Assembly: GCA_024760905.1 (NCBI GenBank) | Contig: CM045729.1 | Location: 8,572,080-8,636,079 of the forward strand | Origin: Plotosus lineatus | Lineage: Eukaryota; Chordata; Actinopteri; Siluriformes; Plotosidae | DNA length: 64,000 nt | Reading direction: 5' to 3' | In this document: piece after piece, positions 37,840 through 50,879 of the stretch | How positions within the stretch are numbered: position 1 is the stretch's first letter | Layout: each line of letters opens with the position of its first letter | Notes under the pieces: model-generated | What the model was told of the DNA's origin: nothing | The model's input: only the letters and a program-made list of their open reading frames with translations | Databases searched by the model: none | Translations under genes and position numbers: made by a program

Positions 37840-39720
37840 CCACAACAACTTCTGGAGAATCAGCTGCCCGTTCTTGATTCTCATTCAGGCCACTTTGCAC
37901 TCGGCTGCAAATTGCTCCGATGAGAGCTGGAGGTCCTGGATTTATGAAGCCAAAAGCACAACGTCATCTGCAAAAAGCAGAGACAAGTTCCGTTGGCCAC
38001 CAAACCAGAACCACTCAACGCCTCTCCTGCACCTAGAAATTTTGTCCAAAATATTATGAACAGAGCCAGTGACAAAGGACAGTTTTGGCAGACTCAAACC
38101 CTCACCAGAAATTAATTTGACCTAATCGACCTATTGTTATCAATGCGTATCAAGCTTGGCTCTGGTGATACAGAGACCAAATTGTTCATAGCAACGGGTC
38201 TGGCACACCGTACTTCCAGAGCATGCCCCACAAGCCTGAGGGACATGTGGACAGATTGGGCAAGCTCCCATGCCCTCTGCAGGATCCAGTAGAGTGTATA
38301 GAGATGGTTGAGAGTGTCACGCCAGGATGAAAACCACATTGTTCCTCTTGAATCCGAGGTTTAACTATTGGTCAGATCCTCCTCTCCAGTACCCCTGCGT
38401 ACACTTTTCCAGGTACACTGAGGAGTGTAATTCCATAATAATTAGAACACACCCTCAGGTCTCCCTTTTTAAAAAGGGTGACAACCTCCCCAGTTTGCCA
38501 ATCCAGAGGTATGGTCCCCGATGAACATGCGATGTTGCAGAGACAAAGACAGTTCTACAACATCCAGAGCCCTGAAATATTCAGGGCGGATCTCATCCAC
38601 CACTGGAGCCCGACCACCAAGGAGCTTTTTGACTACCTCAGTGACCTCAGCTCCAGTGATGGGCAGGCCCCCACCCAAACGCCCAGGGTTTTCTTCCTTC
38701 ATGGATGGTGGTCCAGAACCTTTTTGAAGAGAACTAATATTTACTCCCCAGGCCCTCACTGAACTCCTCCCATGCCTGAGATTTTGTATCTGCGACAGCT
38801 TCGGCTGCAGCACATTTGGCCTGCTGGTACCTGTCTGCTGCCTCGGAAGTCCCACAGGCCAATAAGATCTGATAGGCCTCCTTTGTCAGCCAAACGGCCC
38901 CCTTCAGCACAGGTGTCCACCACTGGGTTCGGGGGTTACCACCATGACAAGCACCGATGACCTTCCAGCCACAGCTATTGGCTGCCGCCTCTATGATGGA
39001 GCCACGAAATGTGGCCCATTCTGATTCCATGTCACCCACCTCCTTCAGGACATGGTTGAAGCTCTGCCAGAGATGGGAGTTAAAGGTCCCTCTGACACTA
39101 GACTCCACCAAATGGTCCCAGGAGATTCTAACTACACACTTCGTCTTGCAAGGTCTGGAGGGTTGCCTCCCCTGCTATCAATGTCAGCTCACCACCAGGT
39201 GGTGATCGGTTGACCACTCAGCTCCCCTCTTCTCCCAAGTGTCCAGAACATGTGACCGCAAATCCAGTGACATGAGTACAAAGTCGATCATCTAACTGCG
39301 ACTTAGGTGTCCTGGTGCCAAGTGCACTTATGGACACCCTTATGTTCGAGCATGGTGTTTGTGATAGACAAACTGTGATGAGCACAGAAGTCCAACAATG
39401 AAACACCATTTAGGTTCAGACTGGAAAGGCCGTACCTACCAATCACCACCAGGTCACTCTAACTTTTCCTACGTGGGAGTTGAAGTCTCCCAGGACAATG
39501 CATGAGTCTCCAACAAACCCCAAAAGACTCCAAAAAGGGTGGGTACTCTGAACTGTCATTTGGTCCATAAACACTAACAGCAATCAGGACCCAACTCACA
39601 CTGCATCCGACCCTTATAGCCCCTCCCACAGGTGATGGGTCCATGAGAGGGTGGACTCATGTCTTCTTTTCAGGCTGGACCCAGCTGGGCTCCATGGGCA
39701 GAAGCCCAACCACCACCTTT
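37840..39720 (-). mobile_element. Rex3 LINE (RTE clade), antisense, decayed
   Basis: The order on the minus strand is: endonuclease remnant (39200-39640), linker (LKEVGDMESEWATF near 39030-39070), an ELL-GGRAP.VDEIRPEYF block near 38580-38640, KKGD..VCSNY..ITLLSVPGKVYAGVLERR near 38390-38470, EEQCGFHPG near 38330, and the region around GTGACAAAGGACAG (38069-38082) that is the classical Rex3 RT segment. Multiple frameshifts and stops. Confidence 0.82.
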
Positions 39721-40400
39721 TATATTTTTCCATCATGATTTTTCTCCTGTTGTGTCTATAATCCATGTCTATAATCCATTATGAATAATCCATTATGGAA
39801 CACACAGTGTACAGTTTGATGACAAAGTAAAAGTAATACCTCACTGTAAGGATTTTGGTTGTTCAAACCATTCAGAAAGGAATATAGATGCTCCTTGCTT
39901 CGGGTATCTGAAGGAAGAGTGGTTGAAATGAGAACTAGCACTCATGTGAGACTTTAAGTTCTATCCTTGATTTCTTGTCTTCTGGTAAGGTAGGATTGTC
40001 ACTTTGGAATTACTGACTACTTGCCTCAGTTGGGCTTGGTTGTGACTAAAAATTTTAAGTGTAGGATTCTTAGCCGGTTCTGTCGTCTTATTGTGGTGCT
40101 TAATCGGCAGTAGTTTCGAGCTTCCTTAAGGTGTGAATTTTGGGCAAAACCCAGAAAGCATATTTTGTATATGCAGTATATATAAATTATATGCAACTGT
40201 CACATTTGTAGCAGATATCAACACAGACTATTTGTTAAAACAATTCTTCTGAATAGTGGTAAATTCAATTGTTTTCTTGCCTTTGTTGAAGTAGAACTAT
40301 CAGTCCTGAGGTTTCAAATATAAACCAGATTGCAGTCATGTGCCTTAAACCCATTATTGTTATCAATTATTGTTCTCAATTAGACACATCATACCAACAA
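39721..40400. other. Unassigned DNA
   Basis: No gene or repeat recognised; possibly the 5' part of the LINE that follows. Confidence 0.35.
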
Positions 40401-43240
40401 GCCAGAGGACATAGTCTCAACAATCTTCCCTACTACGCTGCTGTTGCAGTCTCAGATGAGTGTGGCTGGAGGACTCTGTAACTGCCAGTCTGCTGTGAAA
40501 AGGTTGATTTCATTACTATCACTTCTCACTTCTCTCTTGACTTTCTTGCACTAATTAAAACCTGGATTTCCTCACACAACTCTGCTACACCAGAAGCTCT
40601 TTCCTCCACCTATGCTTTCTCTCATACTCTACAATTAACTGGAAGAGGTGGTGGTACAGGTCTCCTCCTGTTTCGAAGTTGGTACTTCACATCATTTTCT
40701 CTGTATCATCTAGCTATCTTCTCCTTTGAGTTTCTTGCAGTTAAAGTCTCCTCTCCAATCAGCCTCCTCATTATTGTTATCTACCACCTTTCTGAATCCC
40801 TAGGACACTTTCTAGAAGAAATTGGCACACTCCTCAGCACTTTCCCCACTGACAATACCTCTTCTGGGAGACTTTAAAACTCCCTCTCACAAGCTCCAGT
40901 CCTTCGCTCTCTTCTTACCTCATTTTCTTTAACTTTTAACAACTGCTGTCCCACACACCGAGGAGGAAATTTCTTGGATCTTGTTTTTAGTCATTCTCCA
41001 GTCACAGACATTAATTCCTCTCCAGTACACATCTCTGACCACTAATTGGATTTATATTCTATCTAACACTAGCTCTTAGTGTTTGCTTCCCCCACTCAAC
41101 AAAACCTCCACACTGTATCGTTTTCATTTGTTGCTTCCTGCGCTTTATCTTATATTCTTATATTCCTAACCCAGTCTCCCCACAACTAAAATCTGCTACT
41201 GACTTTACTATCTTTAATCTCCGCTTCTGTGACTCTCCTTTTCCCATTATCTACAAAATTCAAGAACACTTCTTGTTCTGCTTCTTGGCTTTCAGAAGCA
41301 GTCCAAAGCAATCTTAGACAGCTGAGAGAAAGTGGAAGAAATCTCACCTTGAATCTGATCTGGCTTCCTACCGTGCTCTCCTAGCCACATTTTCATCTGA
41401 TGTGACTTCTGCTGAGACAGCCTTCTCCAAGAAAAAATTTGTACACTGCTGCACAAGACCCACGCTAACTCCACAATATCTTTTCATCATTACCCAATCC
41501 ATCTGCTCCTCCTACCCCATCCTCCATGGCCACTGAAGACTCTGCTGACTTCTTTGATGGGAAGATTAAACAAACCCCTACACTACAGAGCACAGATTCC
41601 ACTTCTTCTTCCCCTGCACAGTTTTCCAATCTCACAAAAGAAGACATCCAGCAAGTCATTTCATTATACAATCATACCACTTGCTCACTGGATAACATTT
41701 CTTCAACAATACTCTAGAGTCTAGACTATCTCTTAAGATACCGCTTCCATTTAAATACACATATAATCTGGTCAGGTACCAACAGCATTCAAAAGAGCCA
41801 CAGTTTTTGCCCATCTTAAAGAAACCCTCTCTGGAGTCATCGAACATATCAGCAACGACAGTGCAATATTATTTACTTCTTTCCTTTCTAAAATTCTTGA
41901 AATCACTATTCAATATTATTCAACAATTAAATGTCTTTCTGTCTTTTACAGAATAACCTCTTGACCCTAATAAATGTGGCTTCAAAGCAGCACATTCCTG
42001 TTACAAAGAAGCTATATGCTGCAAGATCAGCCAAGATGTCATCAGTCATCATCCTGCTCAACCTTTCAGCAGCATTTGGCATGGTCAACCACAAGACTCT
42101 TTTTTCCACCCTCAGGGGTCTAGAAATTTGTGGTGTAGCATGGCAGTAGTTTGCTTCCTACCAGGAAGATCGCTCATTTGACGTTACATGGAAGGGATCC
42201 ACATCCTCTCCAGGCTGACTTTCCACTGGTGTGCACCAGGGCTCAGTTCTTGGTCCAATTATGTTCCCTCTTTATACTAAGTCCCTTGATGATGTCATAT
42301 CCCCACATGGGTTCTCATACTACTGCTATGCGGATGACACTGAACTTGTTCTCTCTTTTCCTCTCTCAGAGACTGATGTTTCTGCCTGGATCTCCATGTC
42401 TGGCAAGTATCTCCTAGTGGATGGCAGCTCACCAGCTAAAGTTTAATCCCTGCAAGACCGAATTGCTCTTCATCCCCGCTGACTCATTCCCACATCAAGA
42501 TCTTGCAATCTCCTTGGACAATGCTGTGATCTCCCCTTTAGGGAGTAACCTGCCTTGGAGTAATCATGGACAATTGCCTGTCTTTCTCTTGTCATATCTT
42601 TCTCAATCATGTTGATTTCTTCTCTATAAAAGCCAAAGGATTCATACATTTGTTTCCAGTGAGGCCTCTCAGATACCTTTTCAATTACATGTCATCTCAT
42701 AACTAGATTACTGCAACTCACTCCTGGCAGGTCTACCTTTGAGTGCCATTTGTCCTCTGCAAATAATCATCCTTCCTAAATTTTCCCTCACCACTGCTGC
42801 AGTCTCTCCACTGGCTTCCTGTAGATGCTCGCATTCAATTTGAAACACTAATGCTTTCCTACAAAGCCAAAAATGGACCTGCACTTATCACACCTCGCAT
42901 TGCACCACATTCTCTCAGATCCTCGAGCACTGCTCGACTGATTTCTCCCTCTACCAAGGGACAAAGGAAAAATGTATCTAAACTCTTTTCTGTTCTGGCT
43001 CCAAGGTGGTGGAATGAACTTCCTCTTGGATTTCCTCTTGGACTGGTGGGATGAACTACTCAGCAGGACACCTGAGTCACTATTTATCTTCAAACAACAG
43101 CGGAAAACTTACCTTTTTCAGAAGTAATTAGATTAAGCACTATGTTGTATACAAAAGCACAAAACTCCACACAACACCTACCATCTGAGCTTGACTGGTG
43201 GTACACTTAGTCTGTCTAGTTCACACAGAAAGCTTCCCGT
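40400..43240 (+). mobile_element. L2-type LINE (a second L2 family), decayed
   Basis: Endonuclease remnants (LDFLALIKTWISSHNSATP near 40540-40595; GRGGGTGLLL near 40641-40670; THRGGNFLDLVFSHSP near 40957-41004). RT remnants (LLNLSAAFGMVNHKTLFSTL near 42055-42113; [17 protein letters not shown] near 42227-42278; [11 protein letters not shown] near 42324-42356), and a C-terminal block ending with LFIFKQQRKTYLFQK near 43080-43124. Every block is broken by stops. Confidence 0.8.
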
Positions 43241-43401
43241 GTTGTTCAAATTCTGACTTTACCTTGTGACGTCGCATATTGGACCAAGTGCTACAATATG
43301 TCATTCTTAAAAAAGTAAATATTAATTTTACAACATGTTCTCCATGTTTTGCACTAGAAATGGTCTACGTGTTATGAATGGTTCAGTTCAGTTCATTTTC
43401 T

Positions 43402-46389
43402 TCTAAAAGCTTAGGAGCAGGGTTTAAGCTATTTTATCACGGTGTGGATGGGAAGAGAAATGGAGTAGGAGTCATCTTGAAGGAGGAGTTTGTCAGGAAT
43501 GTTCTAAAAGTGAAAAGAGTGTCAGACAGAGTGATGAGTCTCAAGTTAGAAATTGAAGGTGTAATGCTCAATGTTGTTAGTGCTTATGCCCCACAGGCAG
43601 GATGTGAGCTAGAAGAGAAGGAGAGATTCTGGAGTGACTTAGATGAAGTGATGCAGAGTACCGCCAGAGGTGAAAGAGTGGTCATTGGTGCAGACTTCAA
43701 TGGACATGTTGGTGCAGGCAACAGAGGGGACGAGGAAGTGATGGGCAGGTTTGGTATCCAGGACAGAAATGCAGAAGGACAGATGTTGATAGATTTTGCA
43801 AAAAGGATGGAAATGGCTGTGGTGAATACTTTCTTCCAGAAGAAACAGGAGCATAGGGTGACTTATAAAAGCGGAGGTAGGAGCACACAGGTAGACTACA
43901 TCTTGTGTAGGCGAAGTAATTTGAAGGAAGTCAGTGACTGCAAAGTCATAGTGGGTGAGAGTGTTGCCAAACAGCATAGGATGGTGGTGTGCAGGATGAC
44001 TCTGATGGTGAGAAAGGTGAAAAAGGCAAAGGCAGAGCAAAAGACAAAGTGGTGGAAGCTGAAAAAGGAAGAATGTCATGTTGTCTTCAAGGAGGAGTTG
44101 AAACAGGCTTTGGGTGGCCAGGAAGTGCTTCCAAATGACTGGACAACCACAGCAAATGTGATCAGGGACACAGGTAGGAGAGTACTTGGTGTGTCCTCTG
44201 GAAAGAAAGTAGATAAGGAGACTTGGTGGTGGAATGAGGAAGTGCAGGAGTGTGTACAAAGGAAGAGATTAGCTAAGAAGAAGTGGGACATTGAGAGGAC
44301 CGAAGAGAGTAAACAGGAGTACAGGGAGACACAGCGTAAGGCGAAAATAGCAGTGGCTAAGGCCAAACAGAGGGCGTATGATGACTTGTATGATAGGTTG
44401 GATCGTAAAGAGGGAGAAAATGATATATACAGGTTGGCACAGCAGAGAAATACAGATGGGAAGGACATGCAGCAAGTTAGATTGATAAAGGACAGAGAGG
44501 GAAATGTATGATGATGAGTAGAAAAATACTAAGAACGGAGTATTGACGCGAGCTTCATTGTGTCTTCGACCTATGAAGATTTCTTCTGTTTCTTCTTCTT
44601 TCTTCTGTCCCCGCTTTGACGAGGTTCTAAACAAGACTGTACATGAACTGGAACTGCATCGAACGTTTTTTGTTTTTTTTTCTCTCCCGTTGGAATTTCG
44701 CATCACTGTAATGGCGTCAATCATCCTTTGCCAGCGCTCGTGTTATAGTGGATTTCTAAAAGGAAAACCTTGACAGCCAACTTTACACTGATGACAGAAG
44801 TGTGCTGGGAAGATGGAAAGAGTACTTTGAAGAGCTGATGAATGAGGAAAATGAGAGAGAAAAAAGAGTAGAAGAGGTGACCATTGAGGAGCAGGATGTA
44901 GCAAAGATCAGTAAGGGTGAAGTGAGAAGGGCATTGAAGAGGATGAAGAATGGAAAGGCAGTTGGTCCTGATGATATACCTGTGGAGGTATGGAAGTGTC
45001 TAGGAGAGGTAGCAGTAAATTTTCTGACAAGAACATTCAACAAGGTCTTAGAGAGTGAGCAGATGCCGGAGGAGTGGAGGAGAAGTGTGCTGGTGCCCAT
45101 TTTTAAGAACAAGGGAGACGTGCAGAGTTGCAGCAACTACAGAGGGATAAAGTTGATGAGCCATACGATGAAGTTATGGGAAAGAATAGTGGAAGCTAGA
45201 CTAAGGGCAGAGGTCAGCATTTGTGAACAACAGTTTGGTTTCATGCCAAGAAAGAGCACCACAGATGCAATGTTTGCTTTGAGGATGTGAATAGAGAAGT
45301 ACACAGAAGGTCAGAGGGAGCTACATTGTGCCTTTGTGGATCTGGAGAAAGCATATGACAGGGTGCCACGAGAAGAACTGTGGTATTTCATGAGGAAGTC
45401 TGGAGTGGCAGAGAAGTATGTTAGAGTGGTGCAGGGCATGTATGAGAGATGTAAGACAGTGGTGAGGTGTGCTGTCGGTGTGCCCGACGAATTCAAGGTG
45501 GAGATGGGACTGCATCAAGGGTCAGCTCTGAGCCCCTTCTTGTTTGCTATGGTGATGGACAGGCTGACAGATGAGGTGAGACAAGAATCTCCATGGACTA
45601 TGATGTTTGCAGATGACATTGTGATCTGTAGTGAGAGCAGAGAGCAAGTGCAAGAAAATCTAGAGAGGTGGAGGTATGCCCTGGAAAGGAGAGGAATGAA
45701 GGTTAGCCTCAGAAAATCAGAATACATTCAAAGGACCCAGGAGGAACGGTAATGTTACAGGGAGCAGAGATAACGAAGGTGGAGGATTTTAAGTACTTAG
45801 GCTCAACAATCCAGAGCAATGGAGAGTGTGGAAAAGAGGTGAAGAAGCGTGTGCAGGCAGGCTGGAATGGTTGGAGAAAAGTGTCCGGTGTGATGTGCGA
45901 TAGGAGAGTGTCAGCAAGAATGAAGGGAAAAGTGTACAAGACGGTGGTGAGGCCAGCGATATTGTATGGCTTAGAAACAGTGGCGCTGAGGAAAAGGCAG
46001 GAGGCAGAGCTGGAGGTAGCGGAGATGAAAATGTTGAGGTTCTCTCTGGGAGTAACGAGGATGGATAGGATCAGAAATGAGTATATCAGAGGGACAGCCC
46101 ACGTAAGATGTTTTGGAGACAAAGTCAGAGAGGCTAGATTGAGATGGTTTGGACATGTGCAGTGGAGGGATAGTGAGTATATTGGCAGTAGGATGCTGAG
46201 GTTTGAACTACCAGGCAGAAGGCCTCGAGGAAGACAAAAGAAGAGATTTATGGATGTGGTGAAGGAAGACATGAAGGTCGTTGGAGTCAGAAAAGAAGAT
46301 GCGGAGGACAGGGTGAGGTGGAGGCGGATGATTTGCTGTGGCGACCCCTGAAGGGAGCAGCCGAAAGTAAAAGAAGAAGAAGAAGGAGA
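43402..46389 (+). mobile_element. RTE-type LINE copy F, with target-site duplication
   Basis: 5'-truncated just inside the endonuclease (KSLGAGFKLFYHGVDGKRNG at 43405). An open frame at 43378-44511 covers endonuclease and linker (VIGADFNGHVGAGNRGDEEV; FAKRMEMAVVNTFFQ). RT follows from 44802 ([49 protein letters not shown]) to the C-terminal domain ending at 46351. A 277-bp foreign segment lies at 44510-44786. The duplication AGTTCAGTTCATTTTCT is at 43385-43401 and 46390-46406. A nonsense change after FALRM and a short deletion near 45752 disable it. Confidence 0.95.
44510..44786. other. 277-bp segment of unknown origin inside RTE copy F
   Basis: Other RTE copies read GGAAATGTATTGACTGATGA at this place. 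Here 277 bp replaces two bases of that site, without a duplication or inverted ends. The segment has a T-rich run (44667-44684) and no match to other parts of the window. Confidence 0.8.
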
Positions 46390-47039
46390 AGTTCAGTTCA
46401 TTTTCTGTAACCGCTTCATCCTAATTATGGTCGCGGGGAGGCTGGTGCCCATACCAGCCAACTCAGGGCGAGGGCAGAGTACACCCTGGACAGCTCGCCA
46501 GGCCATCGCAGGGCGGAAACACGCTGACGGCTTTGCAGCCTACCCTTGTCGAAAGTCAGCAATGGTTCTTTTACATGCCTCACACCATAGACAGTGAGAG
46601 ACATGGCCGGCCTTTGATAACCCAGTTAGCTGCACTGGGGTGGGACAGTGACAACCTTGTGGCAAGTGGGACTCGAACCCCCAACCTTTGGATCAGCAAT
46701 CCGGCGCCTTATAACACTAGACCACCACTGCCCCCTGTTATGAATGGTGTTAAATTATAATAACTTGATGAAGCATGGTGGTTGTTAAAGCTCTGAAAAT
46801 GCCAAAAAGAAATTCCTTGGACCACAAAACCCTTGTATATGTCTTGGTTAAAACTCTATGCCAATTTGTAAGGGGATTATAGTTTAATATGTATTTTTTT
46901 TTAATATTATGTAAAAAATATTATTCAGGTGGCTATTTTGTTTTATGCTAAATTATCTCAATTTTCCAAGGTTGACAACACATCATCCAAAATGATGTTC
47001 AAAACAGGTATGTGGTCTAAAAAATATGTTTAATTTAAG

Positions 47040-48212
47040 ACCTCAAAACAACATTGAGCGGAGATGCTGCTGGACTCTGGTTCCCAGAGTGCTGTATCAA
47101 GCCACCTCAGTGGGACGTCTGTGGGAAGGAAAAAGTGTGGCAGAAAACGCTCCACAACCAGAAGGGGTGACCGGACCCTGAGGAAGATTGTGGAGAAGGG
47201 CCGATTCCAGACCTTGGGGGACCAGTGGAAGCAGTGGACTGGGCTACAGGTGCCACATTCCCCAGGTCATGCCACTTTTGAACCAGAAACAGCGGCAGAA
47301 GCGCCTGACCTGGGCTACAGAGAAGCAGCACTGGACTGTTGCTCAGTGGTCCAAAAGTACTGTTTTGGGATGAAAGCAAAATTTGCATGTTATTCGGAAA
47401 TCAAGGTGCCAGAGTCTGGAGGAAGACTGGGGAGAAGGAAATGCCAAAGTGCCTGAAGTCCAGTGTCAAGTACCCACAGTCAGTGATGGTCTGGGGTGCC
47501 ATGTCAGCTGCTGGTGTTGGTCCACTGTGTTTTATCAAGGGCAGGGTCAATGCAGCTAGCTATCAGGAGATTTTGGAGCACTTCATGCTTCCATCTGCTG
47601 AAAAGCTTTATGGAGATGAAGATTTCATTTTTCAGCACGACCTGGCACCTGCTCACAGTGCCAAAACCACTGCTAAATGGTTTACGACCATGGTATTACG
47701 GTGCTCAATTGGCCTGCCAACTCTCCTGACCTGAAGCCCATAGAGAATCTGTGGGATATTGTGAAGAGAAAATTGAGAGACACCAGACCCAACACTGTGG
47801 ATAAGCTTAAGGCCGCCATCGAAGCATCCTGGGCCTCCGTAACACCTCAGCAGTGCCACAGGCTGATTGCCTCCATGCCACGCCGCATTGAAGCAGTCAT
47901 TTCTGCAAAAGGATTCCCGACCAAGTATTGAGTGCAGAACTGAACATAATTATGTGAAGGTTGACTTTTTTTGTGTTAAAAACACTTTTTTATTGGTCAG
48001 ATGAAATATGCTAATTTTTTGAGATATGGATTTTTGGTTTTTCTTTACTTTTTTGCCAAAATTATCAATATTAAAACAATAAAAGGCCTGAACTACTTCA
48101 GTTGTGTGTAATGAATCTAAAATATATGAAAGTCTAATGTTTATCAATACATTACAGAAAATAATGAACTTTATCACAATATGCTAATTTTATCAGAAGG
48201 ACCTGTATATAC
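47040..48212 (+). mobile_element. Tc1-type DNA transposon, relatively young, 5'-truncated
   Basis: Transposase blocks: RKKCGRKRSTTRRGDRTLRK (end of the DNA-binding region, 47127-47186), FWDESK with the first catalytic Asp (47365-47382), SVMVWGAMSAAGVGPLCF, FQHDLAPAHSAK with the second Asp (47629-47664), and SPDLKPIENLWDI with the catalytic Glu (47722-47760), ending TKY at 47929. Two frameshifts (near 47350 and 47680) and an apparent deletion near 47245 break it. The 3' end with CACAATATGCTAATTTT at 48175-48191 looks like an inverted repeat; the 5' one is absent. Confidence 0.88.
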
Positions 48213-49689
48213 ATATATATAAACAAAATTAAGTGTAATAAATTGGATCCCAAAAGGATAAACCTGGATAAAAATGCTACAGCACAGTATATAAAATCTC
48301 ACATACAAACATTCGAATTCAATTCTAATTTCATTGACTTCTCATTTTTCTTTATGTAGCATACTGTACTTTCATTCACTGCATAATGGCACCCTACTGC
48401 AACATAACCTTTTCCTTCCTTTATCATATCTCGCGGTTCTACTTTTTCATGCAATGTCATTACCTTTTTCTCTCGCTTTTCGGCTCCTTACCAGAAGCCA
48501 GAGAAGATGCAGGGCATTTGAGGGTGGCTTCATAGGGCTTACTTGGTAATTAAAAACACACTAAAAAATGCACAACTTGACAATCTGTGCGCGAATGAGA
48601 AAAAAAGAGGTGTACACATCATCTGCAATCAATCAGCAGAAGGGAGAAATGAAAGCTCTCAGCCATTGGCTAAATCTGAATCACTTCTGGGTTTCACTCG
48701 GCAATCTGCGAGTATGCGGGAGCGCAAGGCGTAAAAACCGCGAATGGTTAAGGGTCTATTGTATGTTTTTCCTTTGAACTAATTTGAAATCACTTGAAAG
48801 CGATATGAGATAAACACATGGAGAGTGATTGGTTAAATTTAATATTTATATTCCCCAAAATATCAGGATGAGATGAAATCCTCAATAAGTGTGAATGGTA
48901 TTGATTGTATAAACCAAGACACAGACCCAGCATTTCAGACTTCATCTTTATATCTGCAGTTTATTTTAATAATAAAATGGGGGGGGGGGGGGCGTGAACA
49001 GTAGAGGTAGTTTCAAAATAAACCTTATTACAATCTCAACTTGGGCTTTTCCATACACTTTAATTATGTTTTTTAGAAGCTATTTTAAAGTTCTGTACTG
49101 AATCCTAAAACACAACTTCTGTTCTAAAGTACTGATACGCATAACAGAGATTATTACCCAGAATTCCCTTTTTGAGGAGAACAGCAGGCCACTGTTAATA
49201 ATGTCAGACACTAGGGGGTGTTACACTGCTATATAATAATGTGCAGCTTATTAATAAAGATATATACTGATTATAGTGATACATACATTGTTCAGGAACT
49301 GATGTGGAATGAATGGGATGAATCTTAAATTAAAACTCTGACCATATCTCACAGTTTGTGACACTAACTACATCCTACAATCAACAGAATATTGTGTCAT
49401 AAAATAGGAAGGTATTCAATACAGAAGTCATGTTTTCTATCGGTAAATAAAGCACTTTTTTTCACATTTTAAATGAGTTTTAAAAGCTATTATAACAAAG
49501 TGCATGCAATCACTGTCACACTCTAATAATTGAACAATTAACCTGAAAAAATCCTTTCATTGAAAATTCTATTTTTTTATTGTTGTATTTGATTTAAGTG
49601 TTATATAATAATTTACCTTTAATTATTTAACATGTGCTATGTACAAACACTTAAAGGCAAAGATCATACAGTATGTACAAAATACACTT
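48213..49689. other. AT-rich DNA without recognised genes
   Basis: No ORF with protein-like content. Contains a (G)n run at 48979-48993. Nothing else can be named. Confidence 0.5.
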
Positions 49690-50645
49690 ATGTGAGAGAA
49701 CGTCAGGGTGAGAAATGATTGGGTGAAGGAATGTCAGGGTAAGAGAAGAACGGGGTGATAGAATGTAAGGGTGAGAGAATGTCAGGGTGGGAGGACGGCA
49801 GGGTGAGAGAACTTTGGGGAAAGAGAACATTAGGGTGATGGAATGTCGGGGTGAGAGAATGTTGGGGTGAGATAATATTGGGGTGGGAGTACGTTGGGGT
49901 GAGAGAAGGTCAGGATGAGAGAACGTTGGGAGAGAGAATATCAGGGTGAGAGAATTTTAGGATGAGAGGATATCAGGTTGAGAGAACTTTGGGGTGAGAG
50001 AATGTGGGGTGAGAGAGCGTTGAGGCTGAGAGAACCTTAGGGTGATAGAATGTCGGATAAGAGAATGTCAGGGTGAGAGAATGTTGGGGTGAGAGAATGT
50101 TGGGGTGAGAGAATGTCGGGGTTAGAGAAGGTCAGGGTGAGAGAACATTGGGTGAGAGAATGTCAGGGTGAGAGAATTTTAGGATGAGAGAATATCAGGT
50201 TGAGAGAACTTTGGGGTGAGAGAACGTTAGGGTGATAGAATGTTGGGTAAGAGAATGTTGGGGTGAGAGAATTTTAGGATGACAGAATATCAGGTTGAGA
50301 GAACTTTGGGGTGAGAGAACGTTAGGGTGAGAGAATGTTGAGGTGAGAGAATGTCAGGTTGAGAGAAGGTTTGCGGTGAAAGAACATCAGAGTAAGAGAA
50401 CATTGGGATTAGAGAATGTCAAGGTGAAAGAACATTGGGGTAATAGAATGTCAGATTGAGAGAGTAATGGGATGAGAGAACGTCAGGGTGAGAGAACATC
50501 AGGGTGAAAGAACATCAGGCTGAGAGAACGTCAGGGTGAGAGAACATCAGGGTGAAAGAATGTCAGGGTGAGGGAACATCAGGGTGAGAGAACATCAGGG
50601 TGAAGCATGGCAGGCTGAGAGAACATCAGGGTGAGAGAAGGTCAC
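49690..50645. repeat. 17-bp minisatellite (GGGTGAGAGAATGTCAG type)
   Basis: Roughly 55 tandem units of about 17 bp, built on GGGGTGAGAGAATGTTG with frequent AACGT/AATGT and CAGG/TGGG variants. It covers about 950 bp between the two GGT genes. Confidence 0.95.
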
Positions 50646-50879
50646 GACAACATGTAAATAATTTCTGTGAATCCTCTTATATTCAGTGTGACTTTATCTC
50701 AATTATGATGTTAACTGTGTGAATAATGTGGTCTATGCTAATGTTAGATGCATGGGGTGTGTGCATGAGTGTGTTTATTTGTTATTTAGTGTATGATGGT
50801 ATTTTGAAAAGTTGTCTGTTTCACTTGGAAACTATGACTGTGGCTGCGTTTTTGGGGTGTGACTGTACAGTATAAATGT

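Larger units (their letters stand above)
43383..46735 (-). mobile_element. SINE with L2-like tail (antisense), split by RTE copy F
   Basis: The SINE occupies 43383-43401 and 46390-46735. Its antisense form runs from GTAACCGCTTCATCCTAATT through the core (AACCCAGTTAGCTGCACTGG) to the tRNA head (B-box complement GGGACTCGAACCCC at 46668-46681). Its own duplication TGTTATGAATGGT lies at 43370-43382 and 46736-46748. RTE copy F is inserted near its 3' tail. Confidence 0.9.

Noticed and set aside
44543..44773. Possible small gene in the 277-bp insert of RTE copy F
   Set aside because: The ORF has no recognisable motif, includes a poly-T stretch, and lacks splice or promoter signals.
49690..50645. 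Repeat array as a CRISPR-like locus
   Set aside because: Units are directly tandem without unique spacers, have no associated genes, and the DNA is vertebrate.
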